From: Riptortus pedestris
Lineage: Eukaryota; Arthropoda; Insecta; Hemiptera; Alydidae
Assembly: GCA_019009955.1 (NCBI GenBank)
Contig: CM032228.1
Location: forward strand, 224,746,001-224,810,000
Direction of reading: 5' to 3'
Length of the DNA: 64,000 bases
This document shows positions 1-14,227 of the stretch, in pieces. The first letter of the stretch is position 1. Each line of letters opens with the position of its first letter. The position numbers and the translations under genes were made by a program. Under the pieces are notes generated by a model. That model was not told the origin of the DNA. It worked only from the letters and a program-made list of their open reading frames with translations, and made no database searches.

Positions 1-522
1 GAATCCATTCTTTTAAAATCAAAATATGAGTTAAAAATATGTCTCGTAATGTGGAACTGACTTCTGTAAGTTTATTATAAAACTAGATCAGTCTTTATTA
101 ACAATTGACATTAGAGCTATAAAATAAAGTTTTGTTTTTTTCAATATTTATATTTCTTTTAAAGCTTTGGTAAAAAGTATTTTAAAATTGAGTGATTGAC
201 ATTTTTTTTAAATATCCTAGCGTATTTTTTTTCCTTTGAATTATGAGGAACATAATTAAAGTACAAAGATTTTTGTGTTTAAAATTTTATTGAAAGCACC
301 TCATTGGCTGAAAGTTGCTCAATAATTTTAATAGTGTAAAATTATTTGCTGCTCAATTATACTATTTTTAGTTATATCAGTACAAATATTGACATTAAAA
401 GTATTGGTACAGTTAATTTGAGTAGAATTTGAGATAATCATAAGTACGTACTCTATTTTTACACATATTACGAATATTAGTAGATTCCCATTAAGATTGC
501 ATGTCTTTTTTTTCTTTTTTTT

Positions 523-589
523 ATCATTATTCTTTTATTTAATTATCTTATACGAGTATATTAAGATAATTGGATAAAAGAATAATGAT
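523..589. repeat. Imperfect 28-bp hairpin
   Basis: Arms 523-550 and 562-589 are reverse complements with two mismatches around an 11-nt spacer. A/T-rich, possibly a small MITE scrap; the rest of 1-680 shows nothing recognisable. Confidence 0.6.
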
Positions 590-680
590 TAATTATATAT
601 TAATTTCGTATATGTAAAACTAGAGGTACGGAAATTCAAAAGTTATGGAAGTTTCTGTTATGGATTTTCTAGACCAATTT

Positions 681-835
681 TTAGCAGATTTCCCTTAAGG
701 GAAATCAGCTATTGAGGTCGTACTCATCACGCGAGTTTCGAAAAATTTCTTCAAATGTCCATCGATCATACCCAGGAGATGACGAAAATGAGGTCCGTTC
801 AAAATTATACACATATCTATCTATCTATCTATCAA

Positions 836-877
<42 letters not shown>

Positions 878-1368
878 TATATTTGACTGTTACCGCTCTA
901 GCGGTCGCAATTTTTGTTTGATCGTTACCAAACTCGGAATTTAATCGTTTTGTGTAAAAAGGAAGATCAAGTTCGTTAATGGCTGAAATCGGACCAGTGG
1001 GAGAGGAGGTTTAAAGGGGGGAAGTTTTGAAAATTAAAAATATCTCCGTTATTATGCATCGAATCGAAAAATTGTATACAGACAATCTTATTGCAAATTA
1101 AAGTTACTATAAATATTGTTTTATACGTGTATTCTGTATCTTGAATATTAACCGAGATATTTGCATTTGTATTCTGTGCGTGGTCGGCAGGAGTCGGCTA
1201 TGTTGGGACATTCCGCCGAGAGCTCTGGCGGCCGTTCCTGTAACTGTTCGTCCCTCGTGAATAGGTTTAGAGATCCCTTACTACTACAGATGTTATTGGG
1301 CCGATTTCTCTATTGTAAAACTTCACTTGGAAAATCTGCTTAGTTTACGCAGCCCCTGCGTGACGGTT
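681..1368 (-). mobile_element. HINE-like element, near full length, reversed
   Basis: Begins with the 3' terminal palindrome (AGCAGATTTCCCTTAAGGG), then block B (ATGTCCATCGAT, GATGACGAAAATGAGGTCCG), a (CTAT)n/(TA)n tract at about 809-872, block A (CTCTAGCGGTCGCAATTTTTG, GATCGTTACCAAACTCGG), and ends with the reversed 5' terminus (AAATCTGCTTAGTTTACGC, CAGCCCCTGCGTGACGG). It is one of more than 20 copies here; this layout is that of DINE-1/HINE non-autonomous rolling-circle elements. No coding capacity. Confidence 0.75.
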
Positions 1369-2395
1369 TATTTTTTTCCGAGTGTGACCAAACACCCCAT
1401 TCCCATTCATCAGATCAAAAATAAAAAACCATTTCTTGATAAACAAAAAAGGATCTATACCAATCTATTTATAAAATAAAAAATAAGTAATTTGAGAGTG
1501 CTAAATTTGAAATTTCTCGAAAACTAGTCATTTTAAGATTAGACGAGATACGTACTTGTGCACATAATGATATACGAACAGATGTTGCGCGGAAATTAAT
1601 CAAAAAGGTTTCATAGAGGGTCAAACGAGTAAGAAATATCCTTGCTTTGTAATTTTGGTAGAAATCATGAATCCCAAGCACGTTAACAAATATCGTGCAT
1701 GCTCTGTACTTATAACAGAATTGAGAGGGACACACAAATGAATTTAAAATAATTATTAAAGTCTACATAAACCACCCATAAAACTAAATTTATAAGGGAT
1801 TGAAAATGAGGGGTTCCAAAATTTTTATTTGATTTTCTCCTATTTAACCTTATCACAGATGGTTGCACCAAGATGAAGCAGAGCAAGATCAAATCAGATG
1901 ATACTTCAGTTCGACCTCGAAGTAAACTTGACCTTTCTCTTATTTTATCTCTTTTCGCCAACATTCACAATGTTCAATGAACCATGCATTCTTAAGAGAA
2001 ATAATCTTATCAGTATTTTTGTTATCATAAGCTTTGATTACGTAATTATGTCGATAAATTGTTGATATTTGTGTTCATTTTTTTTTTTGTTTATTTTAAT
2101 GGGACATTTCTTTATACAAGTTGTTCTCCTCATCGAATCTCTCTAATGGCTTAGGCTTTACTTGAAGTGTATAATATGTGCAGACTGTATAGTATACTGC
2201 CTAATGGATCTGCCTAGTCAGTATGCTCAGATGACCTTGAGTGGGTTATCTCCACTCTTCCCAATGCTTTTATTGTTGGTAAGTCTCGTGCATAATGAGA
2301 TGGGGAACCATATTCCTTTGTGAAGATAAAACTAGGGCTTTTCGTTTAGTAGAAGATTTTACTGGACGTAGTTACTAAAATAAAACCTAGGTTAG
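1369..2395. other. No recognised feature
   Basis: A/T-rich spacer; short ORFs look random and I see no exon-like or repeat-family sequence. Confidence 0.4.
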
Positions 2396-2470
2396 AAATG
2401 GTGGTTACCTCTAGATAGCCCGCCCAAGTTAGCCGAAGCTGCAAAAAGTGGACGTTAAGAAATATACAAT
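2396..2470 (+). mobile_element. SINE tail fragment
   Basis: Matches the 3' half of the SINE at 14228: TGGTGGTTACCTCTAGATAG, then AGTTAGCCGAAGCTGC and GTGGACGTTAAGAAATA. The tRNA-like head is missing. Confidence 0.6.
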
Positions 2471-2910
2471 AAAATCAAGGACTTTGTTAAGAACGTATTG
2501 GTATAGAATTGACATAATTGCAAACAGTATCGTACAATAATTACAGAATAATTATTATGCATCTTTCACAATTTAAATTTGTTATAGGGCCTTTGTAAGT
2601 ATTCTTCATTATGTCAGCAGATAAATAATATAAAGCTGTTCAAAATGCTTTGATTTCAAAATATTCTATTAATAATTTTGACGATTGGCATAACATGACG
2701 TATTATAACGTACCGGAATAAGAAATATGTAGTATTCCAACACTAACGTTTAAATTAAAAAAATACATCCAGTTGGGTAACACCTTTCATTTCTCCAAAA
2801 TGCATTTTGCAGCATCAATCACTCGATTATAAGATTACACAAATTGATATCAACTGATTACTATGACAAATTAAAATGAATTATGCGTTTTCTTCTCTTT
2901 TTCAGAAACA

Positions 2911-3043
2911 ATGCCAGAATACAAACTGACTTACTTCAATGTCAAAGGGCTTGCAGAGGGAATACGATTTTTGTTGTCTTACTCAGGAAAGAAATTTATT
3001 GACAATAGAATTGAACTAAGCGATTGGGCATCTGTAAAACCAA
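2911..3043 (+). CDS. GstS: GST gene 1, coding exon 1
   Basis: Encodes residues 1-44 with Tyr8. A pyrimidine-rich acceptor ends at 2905, so the exon continues 5 nt upstream of the ATG. The donor after phase 1 is caa|gtaagt. Confidence 0.93.
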
Positions 3044-6000
3044 GTAAGTGCCTATTTATTTCTTTAATTTGAATCTTTTTCTAGGGCACGTATAATAAAT
3101 GAAAGTTCAGACCCACATTTATTAGGGTCTTCATTTAGGCCTTTCTGAAGAAATGTGATAAATTTGATGAAATTTTTATTGAAGTTATATGGGCGTCGGT
3201 AAATCAGTATTGTGACTCCTGGCACTATTCTGACATTGCCACTTTCTCGTCGCTCGGGGAATTGGGTTACCTTAATTCGACTTTATTAATTTTATACTTT
3301 ATTCAGACATGATCTTCCATTGCTATATGAATATTTTAAATGCGTTCGTGTTTTCCTAAGAGCTGACCATATCCGCAGGTTCGGGTAAATGATTATATAC
3401 TGCGCGCATCAACTGGATTCATGCCGAGTCATATTTTGGGGAATATGCATCGCTTTTTCCTCGTTCTCTCTGCAGAAACAGATTGGAGTGTTTGTCCTTT
3501 TCTATTTGTACAAATAACTTGCAAAGTTGCCATGTCCAGTCACCAAGGGAGTAGGTGTTTGATGCAATTTTAATGATTTTCCGTAAAGGAACTCAGCAAC
3601 TCATATATATCTAAATATTTGCTGTCATTATTTTTGTTATCTCCTAGATTGGATTAAAAGGAATTTTAAAGTAATCGTGTCTTGAGTTCAACCTTCATAC
3701 CTGATTCCCAAATCACAGGTAAGATTAACGGAAAACCCCTCGTTGCTTCGAAGATATATATTCTAATCGGCTTTCAGAGCACTCAGACCTCATCATCAGT
3801 ACCCTGTTGGCAACCACAAACCATTAAAAACATCATACGTTCTTCTTTAGTACTTCAAAATATGTATAGGTTCGTAGAAATAAAACAAAATTCATATAAT
3901 ATAAGAATACAAATCAAAACGAAGTCCCCATTGCAAAAATACAGATGATCTTGTAATATAAAGTGACAACTAAATATTAAATAAATATTTTAACATTTTA
4001 AATAAGTAAATGTGTTTGTGTTTGCCAACACTGCTGATGAACACGAGTGTTCTGAATGCCCTCTGCTATTATAATAAATATCTGTGAAGGATCATCGCCT
4101 CTTTTCTTGATTCTTATATGTGATTTGCTTCCAGCTCCTCAAAAATTGAACCACAGACAGTGATTTTACTTAACATAAATTTTCGAGATGGCCATTCAAG
4201 AAAAATATTTCGTAGGAATCAGTCAGCATTAGATTTAAGGGGGTCATATGATTGGTCTTCGTTTGGTTACCCTCTTTGAATGACTACATTATATGGTTGC
4301 TTGAAAGTTACCAAATAAATTATTCAATTTTACTTATATTGTTGCTGTGTTAGTTTTAAAATAGTTGTGGATGATAATAACAAATATGTACATGGTTGAG
4401 CTAAAATTGTTCATGGTTATTTTAATATTTTAGCCTGAAGATGCCACTGATTTGGTGAAACCGTCGTTAAATAAAAACATTTAATGCAGGAAGACTACAT
4501 CTTTCTTTTCCACATTTCCCAGGATTCTGCAACACCGATCACTCAACATTACATTTTATCCTTAATTCATGATGTTGAGTGCTCCAAAGTTCGCTTTTAA
4601 ACTTGTTCAATACAACAGTGAGCTGGATTAAACATCTGTAGAAATAAAACTATAGGGGGGCGTCTGATTTTCTATTTAAATTCCGCAGAAATGAATTTTT
4701 TCCAATTTTCAGACCATTAATTCTAAGAGCATTGGCATCAAAATTGAACATTTTTAAAATTAATAAGTATGTTCAATGAAATTTTGAATTGGTTTGAACA
4801 TTGAAATAAGTAATTGTTTCACTTGGTAATCCTTGAGTATTGAGTACGAGTTTCACACGGGCAATAGGAATTCATTCAGGGATAAAACCCTTAGTCCCAC
4901 CCTGGCCAGAAAAGGGTGGTAACCTGTAGATAACCTGTTTCAATTAGCCTTAGTAGCACAACGTGGACGTAAATAAATAACATTTAACATTTAAGCAATT
5001 TTTTTTCCACTCTCCTAGCCTTACCATGGTATATGGTGGACTTAATGGGAGTAGTTGTAAACCGATGAAGATTTTGTTTTATTTTCTCTTAGATATAGTC
5101 AGCAACTTGATTTCAAATTTCAGGTACACCATTCGGTAAAGTACCCGTCCTAGAAATCGACGGAAAAGAATATCACCAGTCAACTGCGATTTTTCGATAT
5201 TTAGCAGCTGATGCAGGCCTTTCTGGGAGCAGCCCTTTAGAAAATCTTCAAATCGATCAAGTTGCTGGCGCCTTTTTGGATCTTACTCCAGGTATTTAAA
5301 AACTGTTACAGACTTTCAATATGAAACCATTATATACCTTATGAAGTAACCAATCCATGCAGTACTTAGTGAACATAAGAAAACACAACACACTAAATTA
5401 ATTAAACAACACAAAACAAAAAGCACCAAAAACTAATGTATTGACTTATTTAATTTCAGAAATTGGAAAAGTATTGGGGCTAGAAGGAAAGGCAAAGGAA
5501 GATCACCAAAAAAAGCTTGTAAATGAAATAATTCCTTTTTATTTTGATAAATTTGAGAAATTATTGAAAGACAATAACGGTTATTTAGCCAATGGAAAGG
5601 TAAGTTTATTAAAACATAATTCAATGCCTATTTTGTAATAAGTAGCTTAAAAAAATTCTATTTCTTCAGAAATTCAATTTAAAATGGATACTGTTTCTCA
5701 CTTCATAGACTTAAGAGGTCACAGTTTCCTATTAGTATACGAAAGGTTACAGTTTATATTTTGCATGAAAATTATTCGTCCATACTTTTAATATGTTCCT
5801 TTTTTTTAAATACAAAAAATGGAGAGGTTTAAATGAAAATACAGTGTTAGTGAATTCAGTCTGAAAAGCTTTAAGTTCGAATTATAGTTTTGCTTAGTTC
5901 TTTATTCATATTACTATACATTTTGCTTGACTTCAAATATTAACTGAGTTAATTGTACTTTTTCGTTTTGGGCACTCAATAAACTCCCACCCCATGTTCT

Positions 6001-7574
6001 TTTTACGTAACTAAATATCTTTATCACTTAATATCTCGTGTCTAGCGTTTATATACCATTCAACATTTAGAATTGTCCAGAAAATGTAAATTACACTGCA
6101 AGTGAAGAGAAACTTGCGTTGAATTATAATTCGTACGTTGTCGGAAATTTGAAAACGCTTACACTTTTCCAACTCTCAGTGTCACGGATTGTCCCTTCAT
6201 TGCGTACATGCTATTTCAGGTGGTGTGAGTTTAATTTGTTCAGCAAAACTGACTCGGAGCTATGATGATATCAGGAGAAGTCTTCAAGTCAATAAAGTCC
6301 TTCCTTCCCATTGTGAGAATGTTGATTGGTAAAGAAAGGGGCGATGTTTTTTTTTTTTTAATTTGAAGATATTTTTCTGGGATCATTTTGTCAGATCTTG
6401 AAGTATATTTGACCATTAACGAAGAATTTGGCACATTAATATGACCATAATGTTTTTCACAACACTAGAAACAATATAGTAACCATTACTTTAAACTGAT
6501 TCATCACTGATTTTCAAGTTAGTTTAAAGTGAAAAAGACCTTGAAGCTAGCAGTGATGACATCAGTTGGTCACAGTTACGATTCGCTACTTTCAACATAT
6601 GATGAAGCTTTTCTAATACAATATATTACGTTCACATGGATGTATCACCGTATGAGTGGATAAAATCAATTTTGAAAGAAATGGTACTTCACACAATTAG
6701 AATGTTAGGTCTTTTCTTTAAAAAATATCCCAAAAATAAACTTATTTCGGATTTTATGACAATAAAGGTTTTGCCAAATCTAACCAACCTATTCCACAAC
6801 CTAAACTTTTCTCATCCTTTATTTTTGGGATGCTAGTCTATTATATGCTATAATAACTCTTTAAGCGCTATGCACAAATAGTACTATTGAAATATACTAA
6901 ATAACTATATATTTTTGAGCTATATAACTAATTTCAATAATTTATTTATCGTCCCCTTTTTGTTAAAGTTTATTGCTTAATCTTTTAACATGTTTGCTTT
7001 CTATCATGCATTTATTCATTCTAGATATTATTTATAAACTTTATAATTTCCATTTGTTGATTATTCCAATCTTTCGTTCACTTCTTTGTTGCTTTTTTAT
7101 TTATACATTAGTACTTTTAATTTTTCCCTCCCCTAAAGTTATCGTTCAATTTGTTCATGCATACCACTTTGTTATTCTTCATTACGTTATTTGTTTTGTT
7201 TATGAGAAATATAGCCTCGTAGCGAGTGCTCCAAAAAATAAATAAATAATTTCAAAGCTGCTGAAATCAGACTGAAAACAGTTTATAATGTTTGAGCTGT
7301 GGAGTCTATTTGTAATTGGATGAACCCATTACATGTAAAGCCAGAAAGTTTTCTTCACGAGTTGGCTCACTAATGTAAAAATACTATCTCTTTTTTCTTG
7401 TTGTAGCTCTCTTGGGCGGACTTTTTACTGGTTGGTTACAGTGACACATTGATTTTCCTGTCTGGATTTAAAGATCTCCTGGAGAAGTATCCACAATTCG
7501 CAGCTCTGTATAAGAAAGTCCATTCCTTGCCTGGCGTTAAAGAATGGGTACAGAAAAGGCCGTCCTCTGTTTGA
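2911..7574 (+). CDS. GstS: Sigma-class glutathione S-transferase, gene 1 (four exons, complete)
   Basis: Joined exons 2911-3043, 5124-5291, 5460-5599 and 7407-7574 give 609 nt, 202 residues plus TGA. The protein has a thioredoxin-fold N-terminal domain (about 1-80: [13 protein letters not shown] start with catalytic Tyr8, Trp39, Lys43, VPVLE with cis-Pro52, and the glutathione-binding pair Gln63-Ser64 in HQSTAI) and an all-helical C-terminal domain (about 81-202: [11 protein letters not shown], then LPGVKEW near the end). These mark a cytosolic sigma GST, a family that conjugates glutathione to electrophiles such as lipid peroxidation products; some members act as prostaglandin D synthases. 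Length is typical of the class (about 200-205). The start is the only ATG giving the family N-terminus; an acceptor (ctttttcag) lies 5 nt upstream, so a 5' untranslated exon must exist. Odd: EGIR replaces the usual EPIR. Exact substrate cannot be told. Confidence 0.95.
3682..4075. mobile_element. Penelope-like terminal fragments with hammerhead-like cores, head to head
   Basis: The left part, read on the minus strand, has CTGATGA (3799-3793), a pairable stem and GAAAG (3775 downwards). The right part, on the plus strand, has CTGATGA (4034-4040), an AACAC/GTGTT stem and GAAT. Opposed copies of such motifs are typical of Penelope-like terminal repeats. Lies in intron 1 of GST gene 1. Confidence 0.5.
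4431..4500 (+). mobile_element. Hammerhead-like Penelope terminus
   Basis: CTGAAGA (4435-4441), a GCCA/TGGT stem, GAAAC (4457) and a following AATAAA: the same arrangement as the other Penelope-like ends here. Intron 1 of GST gene 1. Confidence 0.45.
4889..4985 (+). mobile_element. SINE tail fragment
   Basis: Contains CCCACCCTGGCCAGAAAAGG, GGTAACCTGTAGATAACC and GTGGACGTAAATAAATAA, the 3' half of the local SINE family. Intron 1 of GST gene 1. Confidence 0.65.
5124..5291 (+). CDS. GstS: GST gene 1, coding exon 2
   Basis: Encodes the rest of the thioredoxin-like domain ([18 protein letters not shown]) and the linker to the helical domain. Acceptor tttcag, donor ccag|gtattt, phase 1 at both ends. 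Confidence 0.93.
5460..5599 (+). CDS. GstS: GST gene 1, coding exon 3
   Basis: Encodes the first helices of the C-terminal domain, ending in NNGYLANGK. Acceptor aatttcag, donor aag|gtaagt, ending in phase 0. Confidence 0.93.
5600..7406 (+). other. GST gene 1 intron 3; possible LINE 3' tail
   Basis: Mostly featureless A/T-rich intron. At about 6970-7250 a T-rich stretch ends in TAGCGAGTGCTCC followed by (AAATA)n, which resembles the 3' untranslated tail of a non-LTR element; no reading frame of such an element is left. Confidence 0.3.
7407..7574 (+). CDS. GstS: GST gene 1, coding exon 4 (terminal)
   Basis: Encodes [13 protein letters not shown] to the C-terminus RPSSV and the TGA stop. Acceptor cttgttgtag. 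A polyadenylation signal follows within 30 nt. Confidence 0.93.
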   Translation, partial: LSWADFLLVGYSDTLIFLSGFKDLLEKYPQFAALYKKVHSLPGVKEWVQKRPSSV

Positions 7575-7593
7575 ATAATTGCTGTTGTATTAT

Positions 7594-7604
7594 AATAAAA
7601 TAAA
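7594..7604 (+). promoter_or_regulatory. Polyadenylation signal of GST gene 1
   Basis: Two overlapping AATAAA hexamers (7594-7599 and 7599-7604) lie 20-30 nt after the stop codon, implying a very short 3' UTR. Confidence 0.75.
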
Positions 7605-7764
7605 TTTTTGCAATACTTACTATACTCTCATTTTTGTCTACCTAATAACTGAGATCCCTATAAAAAAATAAGTGCGATACTCCATAATATTTATTACAGC
7701 ATTAAAACTCAACACAACAATAGTACCATGACTACTACAAGCCACCATGGTTGTACTACATTTT

Positions 7765-7875
7765 CACGGGCTCGAAGATGGTGCCATCGCATCTATAGCA
7801 CAATGCCAGCTGTACTCAACCATCAGCCAGTGACGACGGTCTCCACCGACAGGTATGACAACAATACTACTTGCT
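7765..7875. repeat. Dispersed repeat also present at 57932
   Basis: Shares GATG.TGCC, CCAGTGACGACGG(T/C)CTC.ACCGACAG and a following TGACAAC-like end with 57932-58030. Identity of the family is unknown; the GATGATGCC...CGAAAC pattern of the second copy hints at a Penelope terminus. Confidence 0.4.
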
Positions 7876-7919
7876 TCACTAAAACTGTTCATTCTTATAA
7901 ATAATAGAAATATTAAAAA

Positions 7920-8270
7920 ATTATAATGACTAATTTATAATTTAAATATCTACGAAATTATTAAAAGAGTATGGTATAGATAAAATTTTCGAGTCAAAAC
8001 GGAAAAATCTTAATGATGGCAAAGAAAAGTTCAATAAAAACAATATTTAGTATTTAAGCTTAGGATAAAGTAGTTTTATATCGTGAACTACATTATTTGA
8101 TGTTTTAACAGTTCGAAAATTAAAAGCTTACTGTTAATATAACAGGCGTAGGAGTGGGGATTTACTGAAGGCTGAAAAAATGATGTAAGAATAACTTACT
8201 TAATATTTGAGTTACGAAAAAAAATGTTTAAAACAACAATTGTAGAGCATAGATAGTTTAACAAGAATGG
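7920..8270 (+). mobile_element. Diverged HINE-family relic
   Basis: Contains AAAGTTCAATAAAAACAATA, GGAGTGGGGATTTACTGAAG and weak block A similarity shared with the longer HINE variants at 33340 and 38160. No termini. Confidence 0.4.
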
Positions 8271-8290
8271 TTTATTAACAATTTTTCCGG

Positions 8291-8385
8291 GGCTCAAAAT
8301 AGCCATGTGAGTTAAAGCGTTGGCTTTAATCTCACATGGTAAACTTAGAGTAGCGAGTTCGATTCCCGCACTAACCCACACCCCT
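8291..8385 (+). mobile_element. SINE head (tRNA-like part)
   Basis: GGGGCTCAAAATAGCCATGT, GAGTTAAAGCGTTGGC and GCGAGTTCGATTCCCGC form A- and B-box-like Pol III promoter segments as in the full SINEs at 14228 and 62881. The tail is absent. Confidence 0.6.
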
Positions 8386-8663
8386 CCCGTTCTTCGTCCG
8401 GTTTCAGCCAGTAACTAATATGTCATTAATCTAAATAGACATGACCTTCTTTCTTAAGAGAGGAATGAGTTTGGCAGCTCGGTTGAAACTCCATATCCGT
8501 ATTCCTCCAGTAATTCCCTTTGGCACGGAATGTTGGATGTAAAGACAGGTAAGTTGATTCCAAGGAAGCAATTAGGACATTCAGCGGGTGAACAACAAGG
8601 GACAGAGTGGGAAATGCGGTAATCAGAGAGGATTTCGCTATGTGGTAGACCGTGCAAATGAGT

Positions 8664-11159
<2,496 letters not shown>

Positions 11160-11530
11160 ACATTTGGAAAAGACGAATGAAATTCTTAGGACACAGACTA
11201 CCAGAGATCCGACTAACCAAAAGGGTACTAAATTACATATCGTCACTCGAAGGCACAAAGCCATGGTTAAAAGAAATACAAAATGACATGAGAAATGCCA
11301 AAATAACCAACACATCAGACAGAAACTCCTTCCGCAACAAAGTGAACAAATGGGAAGACAAACCAGGGCAAGCAAGACCAAAACGCTACAGACATAATGG
11401 TCTGATGAACGAAAATTGGCATTCTCCAACAGAATGAAGGAATTCTGACGAAATAAGAAAAACATCAATAATTGAGTCAAGTGCTGAACACTTTCTAATA
11501 TTGAGAAAATACGCTTCAAATAATAATAAT
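11160..11530 (+). pseudogene. LINE reverse-transcriptase C-terminal remnant
   Basis: The reading frame 11177-11437 has MKFLGHRLPEIRLTKRV, then KPWLKEIQNDMRNAKI, a pattern seen after the reverse-transcriptase domain in insect non-LTR elements (RR-K-F-GH ... RLTKRI ... W--E---D). The rest of the element is missing and an (AAT)n run follows at about 11520. A dead 5'-truncated retroelement copy. Confidence 0.55.
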
Positions 11531-11661
11531 AATAATTAAGAAAAGAAAGTACAAAGGGAATGCATGTTTTACCAATTAAAATTAAGTTAAATTACTTGTC
11601 TTTTATTATTTTTTTTTTCTTTCAAAATTTACCTTCATAATTTCTTACCTTACGATTATGG

Positions 11662-11683
11662 AATTAAATTAGATACGAACTCA
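11662..11683. repeat. 22-bp direct repeat flanking satellite array 1 (left)
   Basis: Contains AATTAAATTA and ATACGAACTCA; recurs with one mismatch at 12961-12982 on the far side of the array. Confidence 0.75.
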
Positions 11684-11686
11684 ATA

Positions 11687-12862
11687 GGGAATCAATTGTT
11701 CGGGGTTTACTCATAATGCGCATTTTAGCAGATTTTCCCCAATGGGAATCAAGTGGTCGGGGTTTACTCACAATGCGCATTTTAGCAGATTTTCCCCAAT
11801 GGGAATCAGGTGGTCGGGGTTAACTCACAATGCGCATTTTAGCAGATTTTCCCCAATGGGAATCAAGTGGTCGGGGTTTACTCACAATGCGCATTTTAGC
11901 AGATTTTCCCCAATGGGAATCAAGTGGTCGGGGTTTACTCACAATGCGCATTTTAGCAGATTTTCCCCAATGGGAATCAAGTGGTCGGGGTTTACTCACA
12001 ATGCGCATTTTAGCAGATTTTCCCCAATGGGAATCAGGTGGTCGGGGTTAACTCACAATGCGCATTTTAGCAGATTTTCCCCAATGGGAATCAAGTGGTC
12101 GGGGTTTACTCACAATGCGCATTTTAGCAGATTTTCCCCAATGGGAATCAAGTGGTCGGGGTTTACTCACAATGCGCATTTTAGCAGATTTTCCCCAATG
12201 GGAATCAAGTGGTCGGGGTTTACTCACAATGCGCATTTTAGCAGATTTTCCCCAATGGGAATCAAGTGTTCGGGTTTAACTCACAATGCGCATTTTAGCA
12301 GATTTTCCTCAAAGGGAATTAAGTGTTCGGGGTTTACTCACAATGCGCATTTTAGCAGATTTTCCTCAAAGGGAATCAAGTGTTCGGGTTTAACTCACAA
12401 TGCGCATTTCAGAAGATTTTCCTCAAAGGGAATCAAGTGGTCGGGGTTTACTCACAATGCGCATTTTAGCAGATTTTCCCCAATGGGAATCATGTGGTCG
12501 GGGTTTACTCACAATGCGCATTTTAGCAGATTTTCCCCAATGGAATAAAGTGGTCGGGGTTTACTCACAATGCGCATTTTAGCAGATTTTCCTCAATGAG
12601 AATCAAGTGGTCGGGGTTTACTCACAATGCGCATTTTAGCAGATTTTCTTCAATGGGAATCAAGTGGTCGGGGTTACTCACAATGCGCATTTTAGCAGAT
12701 TTTCCCCAATAGGAATCAAGTGGTCGGGGTTTACTCACAATGCGCATTTTAACAGGTTTTACTGAAAGAAAATCAAGAGTTCAGGTTTTACTCACAATGT
12801 GCGGATTTAGCAGATTTTCATTTTAGGGGATCAACAGTTGAGATTTTACTCATGATTCGATA
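11687..12862. repeat. 57-bp satellite array 1 (about 20 units)
   Basis: Tandem units of 57 bp, each containing GGTTTACTCACAATGCGC, ATTTTAGCAGATTTTCCCC and GGGAATCAAGTGGTC. A variant unit (GGGTTAACTCAC with AATCAGG) recurs exactly 228 bp apart (11803 and 12031), so part of the array is a four-unit higher-order repeat. Since 57 is divisible by three, several frames stay open (for example 268 codons of a 19-residue repeat), but this is not evidence of a protein. The unit closely resembles the 3' terminus of the HINE-like element. Units decay towards the right edge. Confidence 0.97.
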
Positions 12863-12960
12863 TTTAGTGTATTTTCATTGAAGGGAATCTGGAGTTCAAG
12901 TTTTACTCGTGAATCGGGTTTAAGCGTATTTTCCTTACAGGGCATCAATAGTTTAAATCA

Positions 12961-12982
12961 AATTAAATTATATACGAACTCA
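12961..12982. repeat. 22-bp direct repeat flanking satellite array 1 (right)
   Basis: Partner of 11662-11683, one mismatch in 22. Confidence 0.75.
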
Positions 12983-14227
12983 CTAAATGAAACATCAAAA
13001 CCTATCATTGCTAAGAATATTACATTACCCGTATATAACCCGTCCCGATTATGCTACTTGATGAACGTTAATGTACACAAACATAGACCAGCTTGACTTT
13101 TCGTTTTAAGTTTGACTTTCTGATTTTATCATTTGAAATAATTCAGAGAATTTTGATTGAAGTTTGAAATTATTTTTCTCATTTTCTGCAGTAGATGAAG
13201 AAACGCGAACTGAAGGTCTCTGAAAATGCACTCTCCCTTAATAAACATTAAAGGGACCCTTATTTATTATATAAGACGAAAATACTCATAGGGAGATATT
13301 GTATGTTTCTAACTTATAGTATTGACGTTCCGAGGAGAACCATTATATACACGGAAGGTTAAAGTATGTCAAACACGGCTGTTACGTAACATCTGTAATT
13401 GCTATTGTAGGTCCCGCTTTACCTCCATCTCTCCTGACCATGAGTTATTGACAAAGTCAGAAACCAAAATTTTGAAATTAAATGAAATGTATATACTAGA
13501 AAAAATCTTAATATGATGCATCAAATATTTCTGTTTTCTATAAAAAAAATTCTAATATAATGCAAATTAATTTCTCTGCTCATTATTGAATAACATTTAC
13601 ACTTATTGAATAGATTCGTTATCAAATTACTTGAATACGTGTTATAAAATTCATCAATATAAATAATTATATACAATAAATTAATTTCGTTCTTCGTTCA
13701 ATCTTAAAACCACTCGAAACATATTACATCCATTTTTTGAGCTATTGAGAAAATTGATTAAAGGATGAAAAGCTTTATAAATGTTGACAAACTTGTCCCA
13801 CCTAAAAGTGGCAACGTACCTGATCATAAATTATTTTTGAACCGATTTTTATGACAAACATTATGTAGTTTATAACGTATTTACCAGTACATAAAGAATA
13901 AAACTAAATAGGTTTAGAACATATTACGAAGACTTAAAAGGGATAACTTTTATTATATTCCAATAGGCAAAGTACGGATATGAGAAAACGACAGATATTA
14001 AAGGAATTTTTCCATACTACATAAGTAAAGTATCAAGTTTTACATGAAGGGATAAGTATATTATTTTAAACAGAAATCATGCCAATCATCTTTGATGTAG
14101 GGCTTAAAACAAATTAATAATATTTGAACATTTTTGGTAGTAGTATGAATAAAGACATCCTTCAGGCTTGAATTTCTTTAATTTCTTTTTTTTTTTTTTT
14201 TTTGAATAATATCTTTTAATAATAACA
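12983..14227. other. Intergenic, no recognised feature
   Basis: A/T-rich; the short ORFs here look random. Confidence 0.4.

Noticed and set aside
5433..5624. Minus-strand frame over exon 3 of GST gene 1
   Set aside because: Shadow of the plus-strand exon.
8291..8385. tRNA gene
   Set aside because: A- and B-box-like sequences are present but no cloverleaf with a proper anticodon arm forms, and the same segment heads full-length SINEs at 14228 and 62881.
11742..12548. A 268-codon frame of a 19-residue repeat
   Set aside because: It is a by-product of a 57-bp (19-codon) satellite unit; several frames on both strands are open for the same reason.
11687..12862. CRISPR-like array
   Set aside because: Units are contiguous 57-bp copies without unique spacers, and the organism is an animal.
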